Shown: positions 33,936-43,528, counted from the stretch's first letter. The stretch is DNA of 64,000 bases from JARRQJ01 sp963810615 (GCA_963810615.1 CAWEOA010000008.1:558001-622000), one strand, 5' to 3'. The notes: generated by a model from the letters alone, not told the origin. A program made the numbers and translations.

Positions 33936-36608
33936 ATGGACGAGCATTACGAGCCGCACCGGGTGGAGGACGCCGTCCGGCGCTATTGGGAGGAAAACCG
34001 CAGTTTCGAGGTCAGTGAAGACCCGGCGCGGGAAAAATTCTACTGTCTGTCCATGTTTCCCTATCCCAGCGGTCGGCTGCACATGGGTCATGTGCGCAAC
34101 TACACCATCGGCGACGTGATCAGCCGTTATCAGCGCATGTGCGGTAAGAACGTCCTGCAGCCCATGGGTTGGGACGCCTTCGGTCTACCCGCCGAGAACG
34201 CCGCCATGCAGAACGGCGTGCCGCCCGCCCAATGGACCTACGACAATATCGATTACATGCGCGGCCAGCTCCAATCCCTGGGCTTCGCCATCGACTGGCG
34301 CCGCGAACTGGCCACCTGCACACCCCAGTACTACCGTTGGAATCAGTGGCTGTTCCTGCGCATGCTGGAGAAGGGCATCGTCTACCGCAAGACCGGTACG
34401 GTGAACTGGGACCCGGTGGATCAAACCGTGCTCGCCAACGAACAGGTCATCGACGGCCGCGGCTGGCGCACCGGTGCCGTGGTGGAGAAGCGCGAGATCC
34501 CCATGTACTACATGGCGATCACTCATTACGCCGAAGAACTGCTGGCGGATCTGGACCTGCTCAGCGACTGGCCGGAGCAGGTGCGGGCCATGCAGAAGAA
34601 CTGGATCGGCAAGAGTTACGGGGTGCGGGTCGGCTTTCCCCACGACATCAAAGGCGGCGGTGTGCTGTGGGTGTTCACCACCCGCGCCGACACCTTGATG
34701 GGCGCCACCTACGTGGCGGTCGCCGCCGAACACCCCTTGGCGCTGCACGCCGCGCAGAATAATTCCGAACTCGCCGCCTTCATCGAAGAGTGCAAACATG
34801 GCGGTGCCACCGAGGCGGAGATTGCCACTCAGGAAAAGAAGGGCAGGGCGACCGGTTTGTTCGTCACGCATCCGCTTACCGGCGAGCAGCTTCCCTTGTG
34901 GGTGGCCAATTACGTGTTGATGAGTTACGGCGAGGGTGCGGTAATGGCGGTGCCGGCCCATGACGAACGCGATTTTGAATTCGCAAAGAAGTACAACCTG
35001 CTGATCAAGCAAGTTATCGAAATCTCGGAGACCGCCCATGAAGGACGTGGTGACGGCTTCGGTTATGGCGACGGACTTGGTGGTGGGGCCGGTAGTGGTC
35101 TATTCCCTTTCACGATAGATCAATGGCATGACTGGTACGGAAATAAGGGGATCGGCGTTTGCGTGAATTCCGGCAAGTACAATGGACTCGCTTTTGAACA
35201 TGCAGTTGACGCCATCGCCGCCGATCTTTCCGCGAAAAATTTAGGCGAGAAAAAGATCACCTGGCGGCTGCGCGACTGGGGCATCTCGCGTCAGCGTTAT
35301 TGGGGTACGCCCATCCCCATGATCAAGTGTCCGAGCTGCGGCGATGTGCCGGTGCCGGACGAGCAACTGCCCGTGGTGCTGCCCGAGGACCTGGTGCCGG
35401 ACGGTTCCGGCAATCCGCTGCACAAATCGGCGACATTTCTCGATTGCGAGTGTCCCCAGTGCGGCGGCACGGCGCAGCGCGAGACCGATACCATGGACAC
35501 CTTCGTCGATTCGTCCTGGTATTTCTTCCGTTACGCGAGCTACGACGGCAAGACTATGGTGGATGCGCGCGCCGATTACTGGATGCCGGTGGATCAATAC
35601 ATCGGCGGTATCGAGCACGCCATCCTGCACCTGCTCTATTCGCGCTTCTGGACCAAGGTGATGTGCGATCTGGGGCTGACCAAGGTGCGCGAACCCTTCG
35701 GCAAGCTGCTCACCCAGGGCATGGTGCTCAACCATATATTTTCCCGCAAGGGTGCATCATCGGGTATTAGCTATTATTCACCCGACGACGTGGAGGTGGA
35801 ACGCGACGCGCTGGGCAAGATCGTCGCGGCCAAGGCCAAGGACGACGGCCAGGCAGTGGAATACGGCGGCATCGGCACCATGTCCAAGTCAAAGAAAAAC
35901 GGCGTCGATCCGCAGGACCTGGTGCGGCGCTACGGAGCCGATACCGTGCGCCTGTTCATGATGTTCGCCGCGCCGCCGGAGATGACCCTGGAATGGAACG
36001 ATGCCGGTGTCGACGGCGCGCAGCGCTTTTTGAAGCGCTTGTGGAAATTGGCGGCGGGTCATGTCAGCCGCAGCAAGGCCCCGGCACTCGATACCGCGCA
36101 ACTCGACGATGCGCAACGCGCCGTGCGCAATCAGCTGCACCAGACCGTCGCCAAGGTCAGCGACGACGTGGGGCGGCGTTATACCTTCAACACCGCCATC
36201 GCCGCCAATATGGAACTCATCAATGCTCTGTATAAATTCGAGGACGACACGCCGCAGGGGCGCGCCGTGATGCAGGAGGCCTTGGAGGCGGTGACGCTGA
36301 TGCTGGCGCCCATCGTGCCGCATATCACCCATGCCATGTGGCAGGCCCTGGGTCATGCCGACGCCGTAATCGATCAACCGTGGCCGGTGGCCGACGAATC
36401 CGCCCTGGTGCGCGATGTGGTCGAACTGGTGGTGCAGGTCAACGGCAAGCTGCGCGGGCGTATCCAGGTGGCGGCGAGCGCGGGCAAAGAGGAGATAGAA
36501 CAACTCGCGCTCACGGAGGAAAACGTGCAACGCTTCGTGACGGACAAGGCGGTGAAAAAGATCGTGGTGGTACCTGGGCGCCTGGTGAATATAGTTGTGG
36601 CAGGATAG
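33936..36608 (+). CDS. leuS: Leucyl-tRNA synthetase
   Basis: An 890-residue class I synthetase. HIGH signature 'PYPSGRLHMGHVRNY' near residue 44, CP1 editing domain in the 230-440 region with 'WVFTTRADTLMGATYVAVA' and 'MAVPAHDERDFEFA', zinc-like Cys pairs in 'IKCPSCGDVP' and 'CECPQCGG', and KMSKS as 'GTMSKSKKNGVDP'. C-terminal anticodon-binding domain ends normally. It starts the leuS-lptE-holA operon. Confidence 0.98.
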   Translation: MDEHYEPHRVEDAVRRYWEENRSFEVSEDPAREKFYCLSMFPYPSGRLHMGHVRNYTIGDVISRYQRMCGKNVLQPMGWDAFGLPAENAAMQNGVPPAQWTYDNIDYMRGQLQSLGFAIDWRRELATCTPQYYRWNQWLFLRMLEKGIVYRKTGTVNWDPVDQTVLANEQVIDGRGWRTGAVVEKREIPMYYMAITHYAEELLADLDLLSDWPEQVRAMQKNWIGKSYGVRVGFPHDIKGGGVLWVFTTRADTLMGATYVAVAAEHPLALHAAQNNSELAAFIEECKHGGATEAEIATQEKKGRATGLFVTHPLTGEQLPLWVANYVLMSYGEGAVMAVPAHDERDFEFAKKYNLLIKQVIEISETAHEGRGDGFGYGDGLGGGAGSGLFPFTIDQWHDWYGNKGIGVCVNSGKYNGLAFEHAVDAIAADLSAKNLGEKKITWRLRDWGISRQRYWGTPIPMIKCPSCGDVPVPDEQLPVVLPEDLVPDGSGNPLHKSATFLDCECPQCGGTAQRETDTMDTFVDSSWYFFRYASYDGKTMVDARADYWMPVDQYIGGIEHAILHLLYSRFWTKVMCDLGLTKVREPFGKLLTQGMVLNHIFSRKGASSGISYYSPDDVEVERDALGKIVAAKAKDDGQAVEYGGIGTMSKSKKNGVDPQDLVRRYGADTVRLFMMFAAPPEMTLEWNDAGVDGAQRFLKRLWKLAAGHVSRSKAPALDTAQLDDAQRAVRNQLHQTVAKVSDDVGRRYTFNTAIAANMELINALYKFEDDTPQGRAVMQEALEAVTLMLAPIVPHITHAMWQALGHADAVIDQPWPVADESALVRDVVELVVQVNGKLRGRIQVAASAGKEEIEQLALTEENVQRFVTDKAVKKIVVVPGRLVNIVVAG

Positions 36609-36618
36609 CGGACAGCAC

Positions 36619-37152
36619 GTGCCAAGCAAGCGCACAAGCCGGACGCTTATCGTATGGCGAGACGCCGTCTTGCCGCTCGCTGCAGCGTGCCTGCTGCTGT
36701 TAAGCGCCTGCGGTTTCCACCTGCGCGGTACCGAGACCAGCCGGGTACAACTGCCGCCCACCTATCTGGCCGGCGCGGCCGGGCCCTTGCAGCAGGAAGT
36801 GCGTCACTATCTTTCCATCTCAGGTGTGTCGGTGGTGGAGGAGCAAAAGGATGCGCGATTGGTGATCGATCTGATCGGCGAGGACGTTCAGCGCCGGGTG
36901 CTGTCGGTGGGTTCCACCGGTAAAGTGGAAGAGTATGAAGTTCGCTATGCGGCCAGCTATGCGGTGGAGCGCGGCGAGAGCGGGAATGTGATCCCCAAGG
37001 AGAGCATGTCCGAACAGCGCAGTTATAGTTTTAACGAGGCCGACGTGTTGGCAAAAGACGTGGAGCAGGAGCGTTTGGTCCAGGATATGCGGCGCGATGT
37101 GGTACGTCGCATGATGATGCGCCTGCAATCCGCTCTCAAGTCTGCACCATGA
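36619..37152 (+). CDS. lptE: LPS-assembly lipoprotein LptE
   Basis: About 177 residues. A signal peptide with lipobox 'LLLLSAC' followed by 'GFHLRG', the family's invariant start of the mature chain, identifies LptE, the plug of the LptD outer-membrane LPS translocon. I favour the GTG at 36619; an ATG at 36595 would overlap leuS by 14 bases. The gene overlaps holA by 4 bases. Confidence 0.93.
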   Translation: MPSKRTSRTLIVWRDAVLPLAAACLLLLSACGFHLRGTETSRVQLPPTYLAGAAGPLQQEVRHYLSISGVSVVEEQKDARLVIDLIGEDVQRRVLSVGSTGKVEEYEVRYAASYAVERGESGNVIPKESMSEQRSYSFNEADVLAKDVEQERLVQDMRRDVVRRMMMRLQSALKSAP

Positions 37153-38183
37153 AGCTCAAGCCCGAACATCTCTCCGCCCACCTGCAAAGGAATCTGGCGC
37201 CGATTTACCTGGTAAGCGGCGATGAGCCTCTGCAGGTCGCGGAGGCCGGCGACGCGATTCGTGCGCGCGCACGGGAAAGCGGTTGCAGCGAACGGCTGCT
37301 GTTCAATGTGGAGGCCGGCTTCGATTGGAATGCCTTGTTACAGGCTCGCGATAACCTGTCCTTGTTTGCCGAGCGGCGCCTGGTGGAACTGCGCCTGCCC
37401 GGCGGTAAGCCGGGTGAGGCGGGGGCCAAGGTGCTTAGAGAGTACGCCGCACGGCTGTCCGGCGATGATGTGTTGCTGGTGATTAGCGGCAAGATCGACA
37501 GGGATGCGCAGCGCAGTAAATGGTTCACGAGCCTGGAGCAGGCGGGGGTGGTGGTGCAGGTCTGGCCGCTGAGCGTCGCCCAGCTTCCAGCCTGGATCGA
37601 GCGGCGCATGCGTGCCAAGGGTTTGCAACCCGCTGCGGAGGCGGTGGCCATGTTGGCGGAGCGCATGGAAGGCAACCTGCTGGCCGCCGCCCAGGAGATC
37701 GAAAAATTGGCATTGCTGCACGGTAAGGGCACGGTGGACAGCGCGGCGGTGGCCGCCGCCGTTTCGGACAGCGCCCGCTATAGCGTCTATGACCTGGTGG
37801 ATAGAGCCCTGGCCGGCGAGGCAGCGACGGTGACGCGTATTGTGCGCGGCTTGCAAGCCGAGGGTGAAGAGCCGGTAGTGGTGTTGTGGGCGTTGAGCCG
37901 CGAGATTCGTTCCCTGACGATCATGGCCGAAGAGCTGCGGCGGGGAGTGGCCCTTGAACAGCTCTTCGCTAAGCACAGAGTATGGGAAAACCGTAAGCGA
38001 CTGGTAGGCGGTGCACTCAAGCGTTGCCCGCCGCAAACCCTGCGTCGCCTGTTGCGCCACGCGGGGCAGGCGGATCGCGTCATCAAGGGTGTAACGGCGG
38101 GCAATCTCTGGGATGAGTTGCTCCAGCTGGCCCTGGGCATCGCGGGGAGTAGCGTGGTGCAACGCAGTACAATGATTTCGTGA
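37149..38183 (+). CDS. holA: DNA polymerase III delta subunit
   Basis: A 344-residue clamp-loader subunit. N-terminal 'APIYLVSGDEPLQVAEAGDAIR' and C-terminal 'LWALSREIRSLTIMAEELRRG' are classical for HolA, which opens the sliding clamp. Gene order leuS-lptE-holA is as in E. coli, but nadD is not next; it is found at 49.0 kb after proA. Confidence 0.95.
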   Translation: MKLKPEHLSAHLQRNLAPIYLVSGDEPLQVAEAGDAIRARARESGCSERLLFNVEAGFDWNALLQARDNLSLFAERRLVELRLPGGKPGEAGAKVLREYAARLSGDDVLLVISGKIDRDAQRSKWFTSLEQAGVVVQVWPLSVAQLPAWIERRMRAKGLQPAAEAVAMLAERMEGNLLAAAQEIEKLALLHGKGTVDSAAVAAAVSDSARYSVYDLVDRALAGEAATVTRIVRGLQAEGEEPVVVLWALSREIRSLTIMAEELRRGVALEQLFAKHRVWENRKRLVGGALKRCPPQTLRRLLRHAGQADRVIKGVTAGNLWDELLQLALGIAGSSVVQRSTMIS

Positions 38184-38248
38184 ATCGCCGTGGTTCTAAT
38201 TAATTCGGCATTGCAATCGTTTGTGTCGGCAAAGTCTATCCGCTTGGC

Positions 38249-38839
38249 TTATCTGCCTCGCGGTCCCGTGCGCGCGGGCTCCCTTATCCTGCCTTGGTCC
38301 AGTAACTGATGCCGAAAGCTGCGCCGCTGTTCCGGTGTCATGCCGCGCAGCTGCTGACGGATCACTTCGCGCTGTTGTGGCGTCTTGCTCAACCAGTCTT
38401 CACGCAACTGCCGGCGCGTGTCGGGAGAGACATTCTGCCATTGCGTCTTCAGCCGCTCGCGCTGTTCGGGACTCAATTGTTGCCATTGCCGATAACGTTG
38501 CCGCAGCCGGTCCTGGACATCCGGCGGCAGGTTCTGGAAGCGCCGAAAGCGCTCCATGAGGCGGGCGCGTTGGTCGGGCGGCAGGGCGCGCCAACGTTGG
38601 AAGCGCTCGCGTGCCGCCGCCCGTTGTTCAGGTGACATCTTTTCCCAGCGCTCCGCCCCCTTGATCAAGCGCTCGCGTCGTTGTTCCGGGAGTTGTGCCC
38701 AGTGGGAGTGCAGCGGAGCCAGTAGTTCCTGCTGCGGCGGCGGCAGGGACTGCCAATCGGAATCGGCGCTGGCCAGGGGCGCTAGTGCCGCCCACAACAG
38801 GACGGCGCTGAATAAACGCTTCCACCGATGATCAATCAT
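38249..38839 (-). CDS. DUF3106 periplasmic protein
   Basis: A 196-residue exported protein. I start at ATG 38839, which has a strong GGAGG seven bases upstream; an earlier ATG at 38860 coincides with that site. A signal peptide ends 'AALAPLASA'. The mature chain is a run of short repeats built on 'LPPDQRARLMERFRRFQNLP' and 'LSPEQRERLKTQW', rich in Arg, Gln and Trp, the DUF3106 pattern. Function is unknown. It is the last gene of the sigma-factor operon, overlapping the preceding gene by 8 bases. Confidence 0.82.
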   Translation of the reverse strand: MIDHRWKRLFSAVLLWAALAPLASADSDWQSLPPPQQELLAPLHSHWAQLPEQRRERLIKGAERWEKMSPEQRAAARERFQRWRALPPDQRARLMERFRRFQNLPPDVQDRLRQRYRQWQQLSPEQRERLKTQWQNVSPDTRRQLREDWLSKTPQQREVIRQQLRGMTPEQRRSFRHQLLDQGRIREPARTGPRGR

Positions 38840-39125
38840 CTTTATTTCCTCCGTCGTCATGATGAGGCGACGTCGCTGTGTCTTTGGCTGGAGCACCATC
38901 CTCCGGCTGCTCGGGATTGCTATGCTGCTCAGACTCCTGCTTGGCGGTCGGCAATGCCGCAAACACCTCCGGGGATTCATGCATGCTCATGGGGTCGATC
39001 CATTGCCCATCCAGTTGGGAGCCGTCGCCGAGAAATTCCAGGAAATCCGACGACAGCGCCTCATCGGCGGCGGCGCAACAGGCCAGCGAGGCGCCGATCA
39101 CCAGGCATGCCCAGTTAGCCCGCAT
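38832..39125 (-). CDS. Small secreted protein of unknown function in the sigma-factor operon
   Basis: About 97 residues starting at ATG 39125: a signal peptide ('MRANWACLVIGASLACCAA') then an acidic, low-complexity chain with many Glu, Asp, Ser and His, ending 'HHDDGGNKDD'. I recognise no domain. It overlaps its upstream neighbour by 11 bases and its downstream neighbour by 8, so it is expressed with them. The His/Asp-rich tail might bind metal, which is a guess. Confidence 0.65.
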   Translation of the reverse strand: MRANWACLVIGASLACCAAADEALSSDFLEFLGDGSQLDGQWIDPMSMHESPEVFAALPTAKQESEQHSNPEQPEDGAPAKDTATSPHHDDGGNKDD

Positions 39126-39507
39126 CTTCGGGTCCCGCCATATCCAGCCATAAGCTGAAATCCATGTTCTGCAACATATCGGGATCCTCGTTCCAGGGCG
39201 CATCATCGTCCATGAGGTTCTTGGCCAGGAAGGCGCTGGGTTCTTGTGACGTATTCTGCAGGGGATGCCTATCCCAGCGCTGTGAGATCATCACGATGGA
39301 TAAGGCCGCTATACCGGTGACGATCGCTGCCGGAAGCCATCCGCCGCTCTTTAGGTGACTGCGCTCGTGCGTCTTAATCGTCAGCACTGCCCGCCGGCGT
39401 GCTTGAAAGAGCGCTTCCCGGTCTTGCTGAGCGGTTTGGCGCAGCAAATGCTCCGACAAGTCACGGCCCAGCTTCAGCAGTTTCTTTTCGTCGCGGTCGT
39501 CACTCAT
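39115..39507 (-). CDS. DUF3619 family protein, possible anti-sigma partner
   Basis: A 130-residue protein with a polar N-terminal third, one membrane helix ('GGWLPAAIVTGIAALSIVMIS') and an acidic tail. This is the DUF3619 layout. Its gene overlaps the sigma-factor gene by 4 bases. Single-pass proteins with cytoplasmic N-termini encoded directly after an ECF sigma factor are often anti-sigma factors, so this role is inferred from position and topology only. Confidence 0.78.
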   Translation of the reverse strand: MSDDRDEKKLLKLGRDLSEHLLRQTAQQDREALFQARRRAVLTIKTHERSHLKSGGWLPAAIVTGIAALSIVMISQRWDRHPLQNTSQEPSAFLAKNLMDDDAPWNEDPDMLQNMDFSLWLDMAGPEDAG

Positions 39508-40109
39508 AAACTATCACCTATAGCCTCGCGCAGGCTGCTCATGGCGCGGGATAGATGGGTCTTGACGCTGCCTGCGCTGCACCCCATGGCCAGCGCCGTC
39601 TCGGCCACATCCAGTCCCTCCCAGCTGCGCAGCATGAAGGCTTGCTGTTGCCGCAGAGGCAGACGTTGCAGCGCGTACAGCAATTTCTCCAATGCCTGGT
39701 GCTGCGCCACGGTGCCGGCCGGATCGGCGGCGTGGGGATCGGCGATGAGGTCCAGCTCGTCGAAGTACTCCTCGCCATCGTCGTCGCGGCGCCCGAACCA
39801 TGTCATTACCCGACGCCTTACCATGGCGCGGCGCTGCCAGTCGCGGATCCGGCTTTGCAGCACTTTATAGAACAGGGGCTTCCATGCATCCTGGGGGTGA
39901 TCGAGATAATGACTTACCCAGGCCATCATAGTGTCCTGAACGATGTCCATGGACTCATCCCGCTGCCGTGTGGCGATTACTGCCATGCGCAAGGCCCGTT
40001 GTTCGACGTCGGCCAGGAAGTGCTCTGCTGCAAGGCGCCGCTGAGACGGGTCGGATTGAGAGCTCTTTTCCGCCATGGACTCGCCATTGTTATGGGTCTT
40101 GCGCAGCAT
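39504..40109 (-). CDS. ECF-type RNA polymerase sigma factor
   Basis: A 201-residue sigma-70 family protein, or 190 if it starts at ATG 40076 ('MAEKSS'). Region 2 is seen as 'DIVQDTMMAWVSHYLDHP' and 'KVLQSRIRDWQRR'; region 4 as 'LPLRQQQAFMLRSWEGLDV' plus the helix-turn-helix 'ALAMGCSAGSVKTHLSRAMS'. It heads a four-gene overlapping operon with DUF3619, a small secreted protein and DUF3106, so it probably governs an envelope-related response. The regulon cannot be read here. Confidence 0.9.
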   Translation of the reverse strand: MLRKTHNNGESMAEKSSQSDPSQRRLAAEHFLADVEQRALRMAVIATRQRDESMDIVQDTMMAWVSHYLDHPQDAWKPLFYKVLQSRIRDWQRRAMVRRRVMTWFGRRDDDGEEYFDELDLIADPHAADPAGTVAQHQALEKLLYALQRLPLRQQQAFMLRSWEGLDVAETALAMGCSAGSVKTHLSRAMSSLREAIGDSL

Positions 40110-40134
40110 ATCCGTTTTGGCATGGCCTTGCCCT

Positions 40135-40162
40135 ATCGTATACAGACATCACTAACCTTCAA
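40135..40162 (-). promoter_or_regulatory. Candidate promoter of the sigma-factor operon
   Basis: On the minus strand TTGAAG (40162-40157) and TACGAT (40140-40135) are 16 bases apart, a fair -35/-10 pair located 26-53 bases before the first ATG. The match is modest and an ECF-type promoter cannot be excluded. Confidence 0.3.
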
Positions 40163-40181
40163 CACGGCAGCGTTCTCCGTT

Positions 40182-42029
40182 TTACCGGGTCAGTAACACC
40201 AGTGCTCCCGAACTACTCAGGGTAGTGTCCGCCGAGGAGTAGCTGCCGTGTGCGAAGACCGACACGACTTTGGCGCCGTTGCCCATCGCCATGGTCAGAG
40301 CCGCGGAGAAGTCGGCGAACTTCCGGTAGAGGGTAATGCCCGCTTGGCCGCGCTGTTTGATGGCGTAATGCCCATTGCTCGCATCTTGAGGTTTGAGTGT
40401 GATTGCAGTGATGCCGCCCAACCCCACATTCACGTCGGTAAGCCACAGATTGCCGATAGTGACTCCGCTCAGATCGATGTTGATCATGTCGCTGCTTATA
40501 TCGGTAAATGCCGATGCCGTGCCGCCCAGCCAGCGTAGCGCCAGGTTGGATGCCAGTAGGTTCTGATTGAGATTAATGACCGAAATGGCGGTGAAATCAT
40601 CTCCCAGGCTGCCCGCCTGGCCGAAGGGTTCCGCGAAACCGCGGACCTTGACGATATCGCCTGAGGTTATATTAGTGCCCGTTAACAGCGAACCTGTATT
40701 GACCAAATAGTTACCAGGTACACTTCCGGTGCCGGCGAAATCGAAGAGGTCGATACGGCGGCCATTGATATACGCCAGATCAGTGTTCAGCAGGTTTCCG
40801 TTCTGAGTATTGACTGTTCCCTTCAGCTGAGTTACTTCCATGCGCACCAGATTGCCGCTGCCGGTGCTGTCCAATGTGTATGGCGTGCCGGTCGAATCCA
40901 GCGTCCCGAAGGCGGTGACGGCTTGCCCGACGGAAATGGAGTCCTTGTCGAGAGAGGTTTGATTCGACAGCGGGGCGGTCACCTTGGTCGAGCTGTCCAC
41001 GCTAATGTCAATGTCGCTATTGAAGATCGCAATGCCGTCGAGTCGGTTGATGTAGTGGCCGCGTACCGTCAGGGTGTCACCGTTACGTTTGATCACCGTG
41101 CCTTGCACCACATCCTTATTGGTCCACGGCACACTTGTGCCGGCCAAAATCTCCGTTGCGGTCAACAATTTTTTGCCGGCAATGGTGCCGGTAACGATTA
41201 GCGGCGTGTCTGCGGCCAGGGTGGCGAGTTGAGTCAGACCGGCCGTACCGTCGTAGCCTACTCCATCGATCTCATAATGGGTGGTTGATGAGCCGGTTAC
41301 CGTAATCAGTCCCCAATCGCGTTCCCGCACGGCGAAGGGTCGCAGGTGCATCTCGAAGGTCTGGGCGGTAGTGTCCACATCCTTCAGCAATCCCCGGGCG
41401 CGGTGCTCGCGACTGGAATCCAACGATAAATCGGCGACCAGGAAGGGTTCCACCTGGACCACGGGAGGGCTTGAAGTGAGAGCCACTTGATTAGAGGCGC
41501 TGAGATCGAAATCCAGCGCCAGGGAGGCAGGGATCCCGGGAGCGATGACCAGGGGATTGCCGGAGGCCAAGTCCAGGGTTACGCTCAATGTCGTGAGTGG
41601 ATTTCCACTGCTGTCTTGTAGCGTGGCCTTCTGCACGCCGGAACTATCCTGTACCTCGACATCGGCGTTGTTGTAATCGAGATTCAGGATTACCTGGGAA
41701 TAGCTGCCGGAAGGCACGCTGGCCACGGTCAAAAATTCGCTCAAATCAGTGTACTGGGTGAAATCTACCCGGGTGGTGGTGGGCAGGGCCGAGACTTTGG
41801 TGCCGTTTTGCTTGACCAGCTGCAGGGAGGTGATGTCCACGGTGTAGGCGGCGAAATCCCCGGCGGCATCGGTCAGGCTGATGCTGACATCTCCGGCGCT
41901 GGTGGCGAGATCGGAAGAGCCTCCCCCGCCGCAGCCCGCCAGGAATAGGGTGGCCAGCCCCAAACCCATCAGGAAAATATTTTTTATAAAACAGCTTGTT
42001 GTAGAAGAGTGGCGTGCGTTGGTGGTCAT
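40182..42029 (-). CDS. DUF4382 lipoprotein with repeated beta (DUF5666-like) domains
   Basis: A 615-residue predicted lipoprotein. The ATG at 42029 is preceded by AGGAG and gives a signal peptide with lipobox 'LFLAGC' followed by 'GGGGSSD'. The first domain is DUF4382 ('VSISLTDAAGDFAAYTVDIT ... VPSGSYSQVILNLDY'). After it come several similar 70-80-residue segments typical of DUF5666 ('VQGTVIKRNGDTLTVRG', 'LKGTVNTQNGNLLNTDL'). Function unknown; probably anchored to the outer membrane. Upstream 42030-42298 holds no gene. Confidence 0.85.
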   Translation of the reverse strand: MTTNARHSSTTSCFIKNIFLMGLGLATLFLAGCGGGGSSDLATSAGDVSISLTDAAGDFAAYTVDITSLQLVKQNGTKVSALPTTTRVDFTQYTDLSEFLTVASVPSGSYSQVILNLDYNNADVEVQDSSGVQKATLQDSSGNPLTTLSVTLDLASGNPLVIAPGIPASLALDFDLSASNQVALTSSPPVVQVEPFLVADLSLDSSREHRARGLLKDVDTTAQTFEMHLRPFAVRERDWGLITVTGSSTTHYEIDGVGYDGTAGLTQLATLAADTPLIVTGTIAGKKLLTATEILAGTSVPWTNKDVVQGTVIKRNGDTLTVRGHYINRLDGIAIFNSDIDISVDSSTKVTAPLSNQTSLDKDSISVGQAVTAFGTLDSTGTPYTLDSTGSGNLVRMEVTQLKGTVNTQNGNLLNTDLAYINGRRIDLFDFAGTGSVPGNYLVNTGSLLTGTNITSGDIVKVRGFAEPFGQAGSLGDDFTAISVINLNQNLLASNLALRWLGGTASAFTDISSDMINIDLSGVTIGNLWLTDVNVGLGGITAITLKPQDASNGHYAIKQRGQAGITLYRKFADFSAALTMAMGNGAKVVSVFAHGSYSSADTTLSSSGALVLLTR

Positions 42030-42298
42030 TTGGGTACTCCTGGGTCCGATTGAGCAGTGATGCGAAATATCCCTGTGCGCTTGAATCCGTGTCATGTTCT
42101 TGAAAACGCATGAGGCCCGAATCGGTTGACACAAGCGGGGCGGGAAGCAGTTACCGGGGGGGTGTGCCGAAGGACATGAACGGCGCTGTATATCATCGAG
42201 CAGCCGTACGCGGCAAGGCGGGGCTGCGCTAGAAGGCAAGGAGAATTCAGCGGCCGTTATGCCAAGTGCGCAGCCGTTTTGCTGTTAGGGACGGGAAA

Positions 42299-42733
42299 TC
42301 ATATGTCGGCGCGGCTGACCCAATTGCCGGCGCGGGTGATGAGGAACAGGCGCCGCAGGGTGATGCCCATGCCGATCAGGCCGAGGAAGGCCATAACCAT
42401 ATCGATGGACTGAACGACGCCACCGCTGTTGATGGCCTTGAGGCCCAGCACGAATCCCAGCATGCAGAAAAAGGCGCTGACACCCATGAGCAGGACGTTA
42501 TTGGTAGCGTCGATTTGCGCCGTCTTGCCCTTGTCGACGTTTTTCACCGCCAGGGCATGGAAAACATCATTGCGCAGCTCGCCGGCGAGGAGGATGTCGT
42601 CACCCTTGCCGATACTGCTGACTAGGTCACTGTAAACCTTGACGTTGTATTTTCCGATATGGCAACCCCCTGCGCCATGCTTGTCCGGCGAGGTTATATC
42701 TATCACATGCCCACGCAGCAACTGTATCGCCAT
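42299..42733 (-). CDS. Small membrane protein of unknown function
   Basis: About 144 residues from ATG 42733, which has a GGGAGTGGG ribosome site. The N-terminal half is soluble ('MAIQLLRGHVIDIT', 'GKYNVKVYSDLVSSIGKGDD', OB-fold-like beta pattern); two hydrophobic helices follow ('NVLLMGVSAFFCMLGFVLGL', 'VQSIDMVMAFLGLIGMGITL'). I do not recognise the family. It stands alone between the DUF4382 lipoprotein and the monooxygenase gene. Confidence 0.65.
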   Translation of the reverse strand: MAIQLLRGHVIDITSPDKHGAGGCHIGKYNVKVYSDLVSSIGKGDDILLAGELRNDVFHALAVKNVDKGKTAQIDATNNVLLMGVSAFFCMLGFVLGLKAINSGGVVQSIDMVMAFLGLIGMGITLRRLFLITRAGNWVSRADI

Positions 42734-42966
42734 ATCCCACTCCCGCCTATTTGAATTGAATGCACTGATGGATAAAGACATCGCAGGTGGCGATTAATTC
42801 CCTAGCAGCAGAACTATCTCTATATTCTCTGAGGATTGTAAGGGAAAAGCAGACCTGCTCCCAGCAAAATCTCGCCTGGCCCCCCATGGCCTTAGGGGCA
42901 GGTAGCCGGGCTTACCCTCAAATCAAGAGGCTTTGGCGAAGAGAATGGGTGGTATGTGACGAACAT

Positions 42967-43269
42967 TTAAATTACGGCGGCGAATCCCTCGAATTGCGGG
43001 GGGCCTAAATAAACGCCCTTGGTGGCGCCCGCTTGTCCATGGGCCTTGCGAAAGGCCTCGGAGTGCGTCCAGTCCTCAAAGGCCTGAAGTGATTCCCAAG
43101 TGGAGTGAGAGGCAAACAGGGTATAGTCGTCGAAACTCGGCCCCTGGAGCAGGTGAAATTCCTGAAAGCCGGGCACCTCATCGAGATAAGTCTGGCGGTT
43201 TTTCCAGATAGCGACGAATTCCTCCTCGCGGCCTTTAGCGATTTTGAATCTGTTCATGGCGATGTACAT
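42967..43269 (-). CDS. Antibiotic-biosynthesis-monooxygenase (ABM) fold protein, HmoA/IsdG-like
   Basis: A 100-residue protein starting at ATG 43269 behind AAGGAG. 'MNRFKIAKGREEEFVAIWKNR', 'VPGFQEFHLLQG', 'YTLFASHSTWESLQAFEDW' and 'SEAFRKAHGQ' follow the dimeric alpha-beta barrel pattern. Asn6 and the His in the SEAFRKAH segment match catalytic positions of heme-degrading IsdG/HmoA relatives, so it may open heme; quinol monooxygenases share the fold. No heme genes are adjacent. Confidence 0.8.
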   Translation of the reverse strand: MYIAMNRFKIAKGREEEFVAIWKNRQTYLDEVPGFQEFHLLQGPSFDDYTLFASHSTWESLQAFEDWTHSEAFRKAHGQAGATKGVYLGPPQFEGFAAVI

Positions 43270-43528
43270 AGACAGCTCTCCTTGAAAAATCGTAATAAAA
43301 CATTGCCGCGGTTGTTTTTCTCCGGGAGTTGAGAATGGCGTTATGAGGCGCCTTTCTTGAAACTGTTCCATTAGAGAACTTGACGCGAACGGTTTGCGGA
43401 CCTACGTTTGTATATGGATAGCGGCGATGCTGGCGGTCCGAATCTGTCCATGGGTAGTCTAAATATGACTAAACGATCCCCGTAAGCTACCGATAGTTAC
43501 AAAGAATAACTCATTTTTCCAGAGTCGG

